Positions 1 to 13,200 of a DNA stretch of 64,000 nucleotides are shown here, one piece after another. The notes below the pieces were generated by a model. The model was not told the DNA's origin. It did no database searches and saw nothing but the letters and a program-made list of their open reading frames with translations. A program made the translations under genes and the position numbers. This DNA comes from Carposina sasakii. Its lineage: Eukaryota > Arthropoda > Insecta > Lepidoptera > Carposinidae. The DNA lies in assembly GCA_014607495.2 (NCBI GenBank), contig CP053154.1:10416001-10480000 (forward strand). The letters are read 5' to 3'. How positions within the stretch are numbered: position 1 is the first letter of the stretch; each line of letters opens with the position of its first letter.

Positions 1-587
1 TATTTTCTAATGAGTATGGTAATTTCATTGTTTGAAGCTTAGTTTCATTTCTAAAGAAAAGTCTAATTTTTATGTATGGCATGTTTCAAATCTACTCATT
101 GTAATACAATCACGTAATATACATAAAATATTCTAAACCAATTACAATAATAAATAGTATAGCTTTTATTATTCAAATTAACTTCGAGACCCGTTCGATC
201 GTAATTCAATAAGATATTTCTAAAATGGCTGTCCAAATATTCGGAGAATCCTTTTTTATGCAATTTTCTTGGCAAAGGGCTTCCAAATTAATAATATTCA
301 TGGCAATTTACAAGCAATGAATAACCCGAGAGTAATAGGAGCGGGAATTTTTCACTGTGCCAATTAAAAATGGACGCCAGTCAGTGTTTGTGCACCGAGT
401 ATGAAATTAATGAACTACGCGAGGAGAAGCATTCGAGATATTGTTTTCTTAAATGTTTACTTTGTAATTAAATTTCATGTTATAAAAGATTTTTGAGACG
501 TCGTCTGTGTTATTCTGACGTTTTCACCAAAATCCAGATTTTTTTTGCATGTGTTTTTCCAAAAGTCTCACAAATTCACTTTTATGA
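1..587. other. No gene seen (intron of the receptor gene)
   Basis: AT-rich sequence with no open frame, exon signature or repeat that I recognise. Expected to be intronic to the minus-strand GABA-receptor gene. Confidence 0.5.
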
Positions 588-985
588 ACTAGTGGCCACC
601 CATGACTTCGTTCGCGTGAAAGGGCATTACACCCGTGTGAAGTAGTACATACCTTCCTCTTGCTTGAATCACTTTATCTACTAATAAAAATCGCATCAAA
701 ATCCGTTGCGTCTTCGGGACAGACAGACAACGGGACGACTTAATTTTATAACTAGTGGACGCCCGCGACTCCGTCCGCGTGGATTGCATAAAAATCAAAA
801 TATCGAAATTATTCGGGATAAAAACATTTTCCCGGTATAAAAAGTAGCTTATATGTTAAGTGGGACCTGTCACAATATATTCCTGCAATATAAACTGCAT
901 CAAAATCGGTCCAGCCGTTTCTGAGATTAGCGTGCACAAATATCGATCCGTTACAATTTTATTATATGTATATAGGTAGATATAT
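588..985 (+). repeat. Dispersed lepidopteran repeat, two diverged units
   Basis: Two successive units each start with a variant of 'ctagtgg..gcc...gactccgtccgcgtgga' (about 590 and 751) and run into 'gcatcaaaatcggtccagccgtttctgag', sequence commonly seen at the 3' ends of dispersed lepidopteran elements. Related pieces are at 9630-9670, 13685-13795 (minus) and 59399-59870 (minus). Confidence 0.7.
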
Positions 986-1006
986 AGTGAGTGATGATAG
1001 GATTAC

Positions 1007-1227
1007 CTCATAGAATACAAGATGTCTCCATGCTGGCTGATCCTCAGCAGTTTGTTGGGCACGGTGATGGTGTGCACATAGGAATGCTTGCCGTTGTAGA
1101 AGTAGGTGTCTGGTCTCCAGATCCTCTCCAGCATCTTGATGGAGAGCGAGAGGGAACGGATAGGGCCGAGGAAGGAGAGCCGAGTGTCTCGCCAGTACTG
1201 CCTAAAGTAGCAGTCCATTGAGTAGTC
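1007..1227 (-). CDS. Exon 4 of the GRD/CG8916-type receptor gene
   Basis: A 221-nt exon with acceptor acatccag and donor GTAATC. It begins DYSMDCYFRQYWRD and ends ILYSMR, leaving in phase 2. The next exon should start with a Leu-Thr-Ile-Lys-type block leading to the first Cys-loop cysteine; I do not find it in 1-1006, so it is presumably outside the window. Confidence 0.95.
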
Positions 1228-4200
1228 CTGGATGTTATTAGAAAAAAGTCATCATCTTCCTGCGCTAACCCCATTAATTACGGGTCGGCGTCATATGGTT
1301 TTTTATGACGCCAACTCTTCACGGGTATAGTTAAGTAACATTTTTGGAAAATCCGTACAGTAAAATTATATAATAAGTATAAGGAAGATATTTTCAGTAG
1401 TATAACTTAAGTTATTTTACAATTAGAATGAAACATAAAGTGATCTGATAATTGCGTTTCATTTAATTATCATGTAATTAGTCGTTAGCTTAAAATTCCT
1501 GTAAATATATAACCTATAAAGTCTTATCTTGTCTGATAGTTTTTTGTTTTTGTTATTATTTTATTGTTTATTTTGTTTTACGACAAGAGTGATGCACTGT
1601 TTTATACAAGTATGCCGCATAGTGACACACCGATGTGACGCACAGAGCGTAGGTATGTTCTGTTGAACCCCTATTTGTTAATTTACTTATAAATAACTTA
1701 CGAGTATTAAAGTTACTAATTGCTTATTATAGGATAATCTGTAAATGACTTATTATGGTACAATCTCTTCAAATGTAATTTATCTAAGAGAAGTTGTTGA
1801 TTATCTGAATAAATAAATAAATAATATACAGACTAATGATATGGGATATAAAACTGTAGAGAATAACAAGGACAATGTGAGTTTTCTACCGACTGATTTC
1901 GAAAGAATAAATAACCGTGGAGGTAAGCAGTTGACGTAGGTATGCATTCTTAAAATGTCTACGAATTTACTACGAATATCGTAGTCACGTAGAAAGACAG
2001 ATAATTATAAAGGTAGAAAGGCTTTAGGCATCTAGTCACGCGGTAGCGTGTCGAGCCAATGTTCCATTTTTCTTACCATATCGAGTTCCGACACGGGCCC
2101 CATGCTGCGTATCAAGATGTTTGTCTGTACTACCGTTGGGTATCCTGTAAAATAGTACTTTATTAACTAAATATTTATATTTTGCTTTTCTGTCTGTGCG
2201 GACTATTAATAACAAAAAACTAAGTTCCATCTTTTCGGACTGCAAAAATGATGTTAAAATTTCAGTAAATTCTAAAACGTAAATAATATTTCCTTGCCAA
2301 ATTCCCCATTATGTTTAATAAAATAAATAAATAATAAAATCTAATAAGATCCGATCAGCCATTTAGTTGTATAAAGCATCGAATTCCTAGTTTGTGTTAA
2401 ATTTATTGATAAGCAAAGACATTTATCTATAAGTACCTACTAATGTGCTTATAGATAAATCTAACCTTTTCCATGAGTAGGCAGTTGTGAATTCTCATAA
2501 TTCTTCAACAAGTTCTCCAAAACCAGCGTAATATTTTTTGACACCGCATCGTTAATACTGCGCTTCGTCCGCCATAAGTCGTCATCAAACGTATTGTTCA
2601 CGTAATTCGAGAGTAGCAAGTCAGTCTCGTCACTCTCGTCGTAGTAGTCGAGATCTCGAGATACATTTCTCGTCGCTGACAGGACGGCCGTGTCGTCGGC
2701 CCGCAGAGCCGCTGTCAGCAAAATTGGATACGTCTCATTTTTAGTTGTCAGGTATATTGCTCCTTTCCCGACAGCTTGTTGAGTCCTGTTGAACGATTTT
2801 ATGTGAGGTCAATGAAAATTAGATTATGTTGAGCTGCTGAATCACCACTTATTATCTATAAGAATTTATATATAATCTAAACTTATTATAAACTTTATGT
2901 ATGGAAAGTCACTATCGCAACCGATTAGAAACGACGCGCCTTGTAAGTCGAATTTCCTTGCCATACCCATATTTAAAAGCGACATTAAAAAAGGGTAAAA
3001 ATCTCTATGTTAATAACTGATGTGACACATTTATAGGTAAAAAGAAAAACCTAATAAGAAAAGTTAAGATTACTCCGATAGTCACTGACAGCTGGACTCA
3101 CAAAAAAAACCACAATACTTAGATTAATGATGAATCATTATTCTAAGCCACATTACTTGTATTCCTCACTACACACGAGGTTCCGGTAAAGGTAACCTAT
3201 TTTCTTTATATAGATTCTCTGCTATTTCTTTACACCTTTCACGATAAAGTGTAAACAAAACGCCCAATTAGATTAAATTAAATTATAGATAGACCTCTCA
3301 AATCTTGGCACAGTCAAGTTGAATAAACGTTAAAAGATTTTCCTCAGCTCTCTCTAATTGCTTGAATACTGAACACAGTGGTTTCTCAGCATTATTTTTC
3401 ATACAAAAATATGTACTAGAGCCCAGTCAGGGTTGGCAACGGTCCATTGCCGAGTTTGTTTTAGTTTATGGTAATATAGGGTCCCATACCGCGCAAGGTT
3501 ATGTATTTTTTATCCCTTTCCCACAATTTCCATTTATGAGGGCCGTAAATTCTAATACGTGGGGATAATGTTTGATTTAGTTAGCATAATTGTTTAATTT
3601 CCGAAGGATTAGTAATCTACGTGATCAGACGTGATGGGCGACGTCATCGCGTTAGTGCGACTCATTTCCTTACCTGAAACTAGCTCCAACGGTCATGGTT
3701 AAAAGATTAACTTGAGCGACATCCAACACTTGGTCCCTTCATTTTGACTGTCACTAGAACCAAGTTCAAACTTACTCGAAATTCCTACATACGTAATGCT
3801 TCATATAACTGGCTGGTACGATGATATGATAATTCAGCCTCACTTGCACTTTCAAGTCAAGCGTCATACATGATGAACCAGTTCTTTTCTGATATAGTTA
3901 TTTAAACTACACGTATAACTGTGCAAGTACACAGGTGAGGTGTTCGACAACTATATTGCCTTAACTTTTAAAATTAGAACCTATTAGAACGTTAGAAAAA
4001 ACAGAGGATAGTCGTCGTATTTTGAAAAATGTATAGCACATCAAAGGTATACCCCGATGCAAATGTGTTAACTGTAAGGCAATTATACTTATTGCAATGC
4101 ATCTTCAAAGTTCACAAAAACAAAACTTTAGACCTACATAATATCCTACATAATATTAATAAATGAACCCTCCACACGCAGAATATTTGCAAAGCAACAA

Positions 4201-7200
4201 TTTTCAGTCCATTCAATCATAATTTATAATAAAATATAAGCCGACAAAAAAATATCTACACCATGACACTTTTACAATGTAAAAAACATATAAATACATG
4301 GCTAAAACAACTTAATCAAACCAAACAGAGGGCTTGTTAGAGGAGATTTAAACACTTATACATACCTTAAATACCCTCTATAGTTTCTGGTTATGATGAA
4401 CTCATGGTTTAGGGTTATGATTGGTGTATGCACATTTTTATTTTTATTTTAATATTTACTTTTACTATTAAGTGTATGTATTTATAAATGTATCTCTATC
4501 AGTAAAATATATTTATCTATAAATGTATTTATGTACTTTCTTAGTATTTGTTTGTATTACAGCCTTAAAAAACTCCTATATACATATTGATAGTTATTGC
4601 AATGAATAAAATTATTATATACCAATCATCGAAAGAGCGGTCTTTTCCTAATACAGATTTTAACTTAAAAGGAGAGACCATACCATTGTAAAAAAACACC
4701 AATGGAATAAAGATTTTTGAATTTGAATTTTCTTTATAATACATTTTAGTTATAAAACATTTTAGTAAATATACTCTCTATTTTAGTTTCCATTACCTCA
4801 CAATCTTAGATGAATACAAACAATTAAGGAGTCATCTATCCAATTATCGGTAGAGCCTGCTCTAATCAAGATTCTTGTACGTCTATGTGTACAATCTAAT
4901 TTTGGTTTGACACGTGGTGATTGCGACTTCAGTACTCTCTACAAATGTAGCGAACTGGCTTGATTGCTCTCGCCTCTGCAGTCGATATTGCGTTTATGGC
5001 ATTGATTTGCATTGATTTGACTCAACGATAGTCAAAATCTAGGCTAGATTTAGACTAGACACTTTGTCATACGTATTACGTCACTACTTTTTAGGTTCGT
5101 ATGGCCGCTATAATATTATGACCGCACAGTTTACTATAAAACCATAGCAAAAGGCTTTTTTGTAGCGTACTCTAATAAATAGGGTAGCCAGACTGCAGCA
5201 TCACGAAGGATGTCCTATAGCCACTTATGCATGCTTGATTTGTTACAAAAATGTCACAAACGTATATTAAGTGCGATTCATCTCACGATGATTGATGGCT
5301 GAATCGACAATTTCAAATAATCGTAAGAAGATTTTATCCTAAAGCTACGGAAATTTTGACATCATTCGATTGTATTTTGATAAATTCTCCTAATTTTGCC
5401 CCTGATCTAATATTATAGGTAGTTATCTCAACAACGTAAATGTACTATGACCTTAGCACAAAAAGACTATACTTATTACCTACCTACGAGTATGTACCTA
5501 CACAAAAGATTGTAAAAAAAAGTTGTTCATTCGATAGAATCATTCGTAGCACATGCTACGGTGCTGCGAACTACGAACCTACTACGCACTACAATAGATG
5601 AGTGGAAAACGCATTAAAAAATTTCAATCTGCAATGTATGTATGTATATAATAAATATGTAATGTAACTATAGCATACTATAATTCTGGATTACTGGTTT
5701 TTAAATCAACTTCAAAAGACGGGCTTATGACGTCATTTTCTTTCGTTATTGTAAGCTCTCGATAATAACAATATAATTAGACGTTATACTCGTAAGAAAT
5801 TTAACAAAGTTTTTAAAATGCTTGAGATAAAACAATGTGCTTTAGAGTAGGCGGTATTAGTAATAATCGCCGAGCTATTACTTCGCGGTTTGCTAATTTG
5901 TAGATAATGCCCTTTGCGCATCTGCTGGGAACATTCAATGTCTCCGCATTCAAATAAATTCTGTTTTCTGGCTCTGATTTATATAATAAATTTTATATGG
6001 ACGTATCTTGTGATTATGTTATTATACGTTCCAGTATTATTTAGCTGCTCATTATTGTGTTCTGGCCATATACGACAAACAAACCTTAGATGATTGAATA
6101 CAAAAAATGTACGATTTCTTACTTTAAGCGAAGGAATGAAACAAATATTTTTCCATAATTTTTTTTTTAGTCTGGACCGAACAAAAATATGCTTTATATG
6201 TATAATCAGTCTGAGTATTTCTTTATGGATTGCAGTCTGTTAATATACAGAATAGAAGTGACAGCCAGGCAAATATTGATATGGCGACTTCATACCATGA
6301 TTCTGAGGAGAAAAACACTGAAAATTTTCGGAAAATTCCATAATTTTCCGACAATATTTTCATTTTTATAGAAAAAAAATTATGTAGTTCGTTTAAGTAG
6401 GCCTTAGATTAATTACTTAAAAACAAAATTATTATGGATGATGAGATGACCACCTGTCACTACTAACCAAACTTGTACATCTCAACCATACCCTTTAAAT
6501 TGGTCAGAAGTGGCACCATGTGGTTCTATCGGCCCTTGGAGCTCTGCCTATCCCGTAAGGGATAAAGGCGTGATTATATGTATATAAAAAAAAGTTTTCC
6601 CAAAAAGTCCAATTAACTGATCAACACCAATGGAGAGTCACAAGTGATCTAAAAAACAGCAATGTGTCACACAATAACCAATAAGCCCATTTAATTAGTA
6701 CAAGGATCTCCCGAAACAAACATTGCGGATAATCAAATTAAAAATGCATTTCCTGCGAGTACTGTCGTATAACTCAAAACAATGGTACTTGTTCAGTATT
6801 TCAGTTTTTGTCTGGCGACATTTTTGACATTTTTTACGCGTTGTCTAACTCCACTCAGCTTTATTTAGAAATAGGATCAATGAGATCTTATCAATGCTTT
6901 GTGCCCGGAGACTGAGGTACGATAACGTTTTGACAAAGGAAGTTAAAGAAAAAATATTTGCTCGAAGTTAATGCGTTTTATAGAGAAAGCCTTAGTCAGT
7001 CCCGTTTTGACTTTCTAAGCATTCTCTTATCATGTTTTATAGTCTAACGTTTACTTGAACCTCGGTCTTTTTGTAAAGTTACGTAGCAAAAAGTCTGAAT
7101 ATCTAAACAATAGCTAAAAATAAAACTTGTAGTTTAGACATATCGCCCGAGAGTGGACGGTTATCAAGGTAGTGTGGTCTGGTAGTGTCATGGGTCAGAA

Positions 7201-10200
7201 GGGATTTCTCATCTAGCTCTTGAGTCAACTCTTACTACAACGCACTGAAAGAGATGTTGATGTATTCTATATTAGTAAAGTCCCGCAAGAGCTTACAAGC
7301 TTTATACATACAAAAAGAAGTATTAAAAAATAAAATAAACAGATAGAGCAAAAATGCACAATAGAATAGAGTGCACAAATAAGAACACTCGATCCTTTTT
7401 ATACCCCAGTAACTATAGGTACATACTAACTAAAACGTATTTGTGAAGTGAGAGTGCAAGTTACCCTTCGCGAGTAAATGGAAATATACGGGGGAAGTCC
7501 CGTTAGCTGTGACAGGACACATTATACGTTTTGTTGTACAACTTTGCTCTCGGTTTAACGAGGAATCATTATAGAGCAATAGATGATGGCGTACGGTGCC
7601 TATTTTGTTATTTGCGAAAATTGTATTAACAGCATTCATGGAGCCCCACTATTATGATTTTAAAATACTATTAATGATCTCCAAGGATCTAAGTATCTTA
7701 GGGTAGCCACAGAGAGCTATTTCTGACTATTCTATTTATCTATGACTATTTAGCTATCCTAGGAAACCAAAGCTACGCTTCAATGTCATTCGTATGCGAG
7801 CGAAGTAACTGTCACGGTATTTCAATCATTTAATAGAATATTCAAGATATTCAAGTTTAGACGCTGACCGTAGCGACCGCGACGCCTTGCCGCGTTTACT
7901 TCCAGTCAAGGACCCTTTTCGGGAAACCAAGGAATTTTCTCTGTTGTACAATATTGAACATATTTATTCAGGTTTTCCTTTTGATGACTGTGTTACGAGC
8001 CCACGAAGTTACTAACGGAAAAATATCAAATAAAATGTATTCAAAAATACAGTTCCGATGTATGTGTTGGGAAGATTCGTCTCGACTAGTATCATTTTTA
8101 GTTTATTTCAATTTTAATATTTTATACTATATTAAACATAATAATAAATAACTGTTTCTAGCCTGTTTGTTTTGTCTCATTGTTGTTATTGTACCTATCT
8201 GTATGTGTGTGTGTTGTCCCCAAATAAAAACCTATTCCATTTTAATAGGCTCTTATTATTCAGTAGGCTCAGTATCTCACCGTTCTCATTTTTACCAAAA
8301 ACATTACAAAGGTACCTTTTATATTGACCTATTCGAAAATAAGACGACAGAGGCAAACCTAAAAAGGGTCGATGATAGCTACGATAACTGATATTAGTTA
8401 CAAGTAACATTTGTGAGCACGTAGGTTTATGTGTCGTGAGTAGTCGTGACCCACGACACTGTGAGACATTTGAACTTGTTTCTACTCTTCTATTGGAGTA
8501 ACGTAGATGTAACTACCCTTACTTAATATTACTCTATGGAAGCCAGGGTTTCGCATTAACATTTCGCATTCGCATTAAAGTTCGTTGTCGTAACATTAAC
8601 GTTGACATGGGTATTTAAAAATACAAATAAGTCCTCATGTAAATTTGTTTCTCTCCTTTTTTTCAATGTAAGTAGTTAGTTTCTTAGAATTAGTTTAATT
8701 GCACATGTTACCCTGTAGGTATTTATTAACAATTTCTCTTTACTTGCTTGGCTTGCTGGAAGAGATCTCTTGTAGAGATAAGCTTGCCATTGTACATGCA
8801 TCTCTTCTTTTATCTTGTATGCTATATTCTTTTGTGTATGTGCAATAAAGAATAAGTCCTGTGGTGATAAGGGCTTCACTAGGATCCGCTGCATCTTCTT
8901 CCGAGCAAGAGTCGACTAAGGAATTGTTAGGCGATGAGCTTGTCACTTATCTTTTACATCTGGCCCCACTACGAGTATTCTCATGTAATATGTATGTAAA
9001 GAATATATAAAAACATACACAAAAATATATTTTATAAAGCAAAGAAAGTCTGCAACAGTTATTTTTAGAGTGACCTTCAATGATTATTCTCTTTTGGGCG
9101 TCAAAGCGTCGATTGTGCGGTCTCATCTAAAGTGCTCTCGGCTTTGCGAGCTCTTCACTATCGCCGAGCTACATAAACGGAATTTTCGACCTCCAATACG
9201 GTATATTTACAGATCAAATTTGGTTGTTTTAGGGTATGTATGTGGTTTTTATACAAAATGTGCCAAATTAACAACTCGGGAGTCATGGTCGTGCTCTCAT
9301 CCGATTTTGCTGCGTGAGTTAAACACTACATTGTGAATAGAATATTTCTTATTTTATGGCCTAAACTACCTAGGCTTGATTCATTAATCTAAGGCTTGAT
9401 TCATCATAAACTCTCCCTGTATCTTATACTGCATCTTTATTCTCACGCAGCTGTTCCATAGCGGTATACCTAAAAATACCTGTGATAACGCGGCTGTGGT
9501 CCCAATGTGGTATATAGAACTGCTGTATAGAACAATACTATAACTTTCGCTACAATTGCTGTTTATCTCCTACTGTCTTAACTGTCTATGATTTTGTTTA
9601 TATAACCTACAGCGTATAAGTATATGAAATACTAGTGGACGCCAGCGACTCCGTCCGCGTGGACTGCAGAAAAAGTAGTAGTAAATAAACAAGATCTCAG
9701 TATTCTGCACACAAAAAATCTGCCTGGCTAGATAAGAACAATCAAACACAATTATCTAGTGTTTGCGGACTGCGTAGTAATTATCTTATGCCAACATTAT
9801 CACAGCCAATTTAATTTCTTTCCTACTCTGTCCATTAATTATCCCAGGGTTATTTATTACTAGTGGCCCGCCCTCGCTTCGCTTCGGTACATATCAGTAC
9901 ATAGCTACAACTTCGTATGTAGGTACAGCGGTTTTCGTAAAAATTTGGAACTCCCGTCGGTCCCCTTTCTTTTTGAATTACCCTTTTTTGAATTTCGGGA
10001 AACCGTTCTTAGAGCTTCCTTGTAGCTCTAATCCGATTTCAGCTTCGTATAAATAGTGGTTTTCTTAAAAATTTTAAATTCCCGTAACTCCCCTTCTCAT
10101 GGGAATTTCGGGAAATTCTTAGTGCTCCCTCGCAGTCCCTAATGAATATACAGGTTCAATTTCAAATTCATATGTATCGCAGTTGTCGTAAAAAAATGAA

Positions 10201-13200
10201 TTCCCGTTCATCCCCTTCCTGTGGGAATTTCGGGAAATCCGTTTTTAGTCCTTCCTCGTTGTCCCCAATGAACATATATGCCCGATTTCAGCTTCATATT
10301 TATAGCGGTTTTCGTAAAAAATATTAAATTCCCGTTGGTAACCTTCCCGTGGGAATATCGGGAAATTCTTATAGCCTATGTTCATCCAGGTCCAATAAGG
10401 ATTCTAACGATGAAAGAATTTTTAAAATCGGTTCAGTAGATCCCCAGATGACCCCTTACAATTTAACAAATATACAAAGACACAAACTTTACCTCTTTTC
10501 GAGTTTTTGTATAAAATTAAACAGTTTAGCCGGCGTGCGGCGTCGAGAAAAGAGGTTTAGGTCAGGTAGCATATACTAGATAGATACGCAATTTTATATA
10601 TATTTGCAACAGTACTCATAAATAAAACATTTTAAATTGTTTATCTAAATAATTTATTAACATAAATTTTGAACACGTATGTTAATTTACACGCCAGTAG
10701 CACCACTATGTACCTACTACACTCATGAAGTTATGTAAACTGCCATTATTTATTTTAACATTTATCATAAATTGTTGAAAGCAGAGTTTTTCTGATTAAA
10801 CGTAGATAGACAGATCTACATGAACCTTAAAAAATGTTATTATGTCACCGGCGCCGGCGAGGGCGAAGGCGTCATTGTGTGATGGTGATCAAACTCTCTT
10901 ATAACTGGTATCTCATAATCTAGAGCGTCTATTGAATCGTAAGCAAAAACAAGGACGTTACTTATGAAGAAGATGATGTTGACAGTCTGCACACGAGGCT
11001 GGTGGTCTGAGAGCATACGAGGGTCCGTCAGGACGAACAAGTGGCCCAACAGCACGATGCCACTGGGTAATGGGTGCTGAAATCTCTCTATTTGCTCCAA
11101 AGCATATCCTAAACCCATCAGTGCGTGGCCTAAATATGGCAGGTTACATAGTAAAACTCGTTTTATATTCCGTAGCCACCATATGAGCACAAAAATCATT
11201 CCGGCAGTCACATCGTAGTCAATCTGGGTCAACCTGCAGGTCGCATCTTAGATTAATGATTGGTCTTGGCTCCGCTCTGACAGCCAATCATTATTCTAAG
11301 GGTCGCATGTTGGTTGATCTAGCGGAGGAGGTTGACCTAGCGGAGTGGGTTGACCGAGCCGAGTGAGTGGATGGCGCCGCTGACGCCGCTGGAAAGATTG
11401 AAAGTTGAGTGCCGACTGCCCGAACAGATCCTTGCCCTTCGCCTGGCCTGTCACCAATCATCTTCATCTCGTGATATTCGCCAAGTATATTAAATATATT
11501 AGCTATAATTAGATAACGGTTCACGCTAGGCAATTCCCCGTTTATTTTAATGTCGAACACGCCTCTAACAACTCTGATGGCATCAGCTATCATCTGGAGG
11601 GTGTGTCCACATACACTGATAGCATATGTATGCCATTCACTGTTGAGAACTTTTCCGACGACATATCCTAGTACCACAATGATTTGGCTGAGAAGGAGTA
11701 TGTAAAAATCAATATTTGGCATGAATAAAATGCTCGCAGGGTGGCCTGTGCTGCAATGAAAATCTAAACATGTTATTTCTTCATCATCCTCCTCTGTCTT
11801 GCATTTTTATATTTTGTAAAATTTGTTTCACGTGGTCAAAGCTCTATTTTTATAGAGGTTTATATATTTTCTTCATAATGGCAGGTTTCTCATATTTTTC
11901 AGGGTGGTATATTGAATTTATTTTTGATTTGAAATCATTTTGATCAAAGATTTTGATAACAATATCATTCACAACTTGCACTTGCGGATTAACAGATTAA
12001 CAGCTGTTACTATTGACATAGGTTGTCATATTGTCAGCTGACAAATTGGGGTAATCAATCAGTACTTAGAGGAAATAAGCTTTTCATAATCTAAAAAGTT
12101 TTCCTTCTTAATGTCGAGTGATCAAGTTGCTCTAAACTACATAAGAAAAGACACAAGCGACTTTCACGTTATTAGTCGTAATTTTGCGATGTAATAATAC
12201 CCATTATTATTTGGTTCTTATCGACACGGACGATGCAGCACTTTACAATGTTATACACGCATAGTTATAGGAGGTTGCAAGGTCTTCGAGTACCTAGCGT
12301 AGGTAAAATTATGTGACATACGAGTATAGCTCTTCCTAATAAAATTACGATCAAGAGTTCTAATACATAGAGCGGACGGAAAGTCCCTTGTGACGTAGTT
12401 GATGACCGAGAGAGATTAATTACCTACATATCTTTACTGATAGCGTCACCACGGGTGATCCCATTGTTTGCCACCAAACTGGTGCAATCAAGTGGTCTCG
12501 TAATAAGATAACAGTCCTTAGGTAGCCTCTACTAAGCTTACCACGTATTTTCGCTACTATGATCCTAGAATCCTCATGAGGTATTATTAGAATATTATAC
12601 AGTAGAGGGCACCGCTGGACAGGGGTATTTCTTATAAAAAAGGTAAACTCCACGGGGAAAAAGGATTGTGGTTTCAGCTATAAAAGTAGCAGATGCCGAG
12701 TTGCTGAATAAAAAGTAAATTATATTTCAGTCTAAGACACGCGACGGAGGTGTTTTCTGAGAATTTATTACTCACTTACCCCTTTCTGTCTTTGTTAGGT
12801 AATTATTATTTTTACTCACGGTTTAAGTCGCAATTAGGTAAGTCTCTTATTTAGAATTATGCAAAATAGATTAAATATATGGAAAACAGGGTAAAAAGTA
12901 ACACATGTGGTTTATCTATAGGTATACCCATGCAATAGTTAAAAGCAATTTGAAAGTAGAAAAATATCATATTCTCGCTATTATTCGTATGAATTTATTT
13001 AAATTTTGTTACAAACAGCTTAGTATCTTAATACAAAGACAAACTTAACAATTCAACCTGAAAATGAACGTTTCTGACTGCATTTGATCTGCGCTTTTCT
13101 GTTACAAATAGTTTACTAACGAACTTCTAACGGTAGGATATCTTGGTTCGTTACGGTTTTGTAATTTACAAGATAACAGGTTTATTGTTTACGTTTATTT

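Noticed and set aside
991..1221. 76-codon plus-strand frame
   Set aside because: Complement of the receptor exon 1007-1227.
12420..12653. 77-codon minus frame starting MEFTFFIRNT
   Set aside because: Could be a transposon scrap, but I see no motif, neighbours or splice sites to support a gene.
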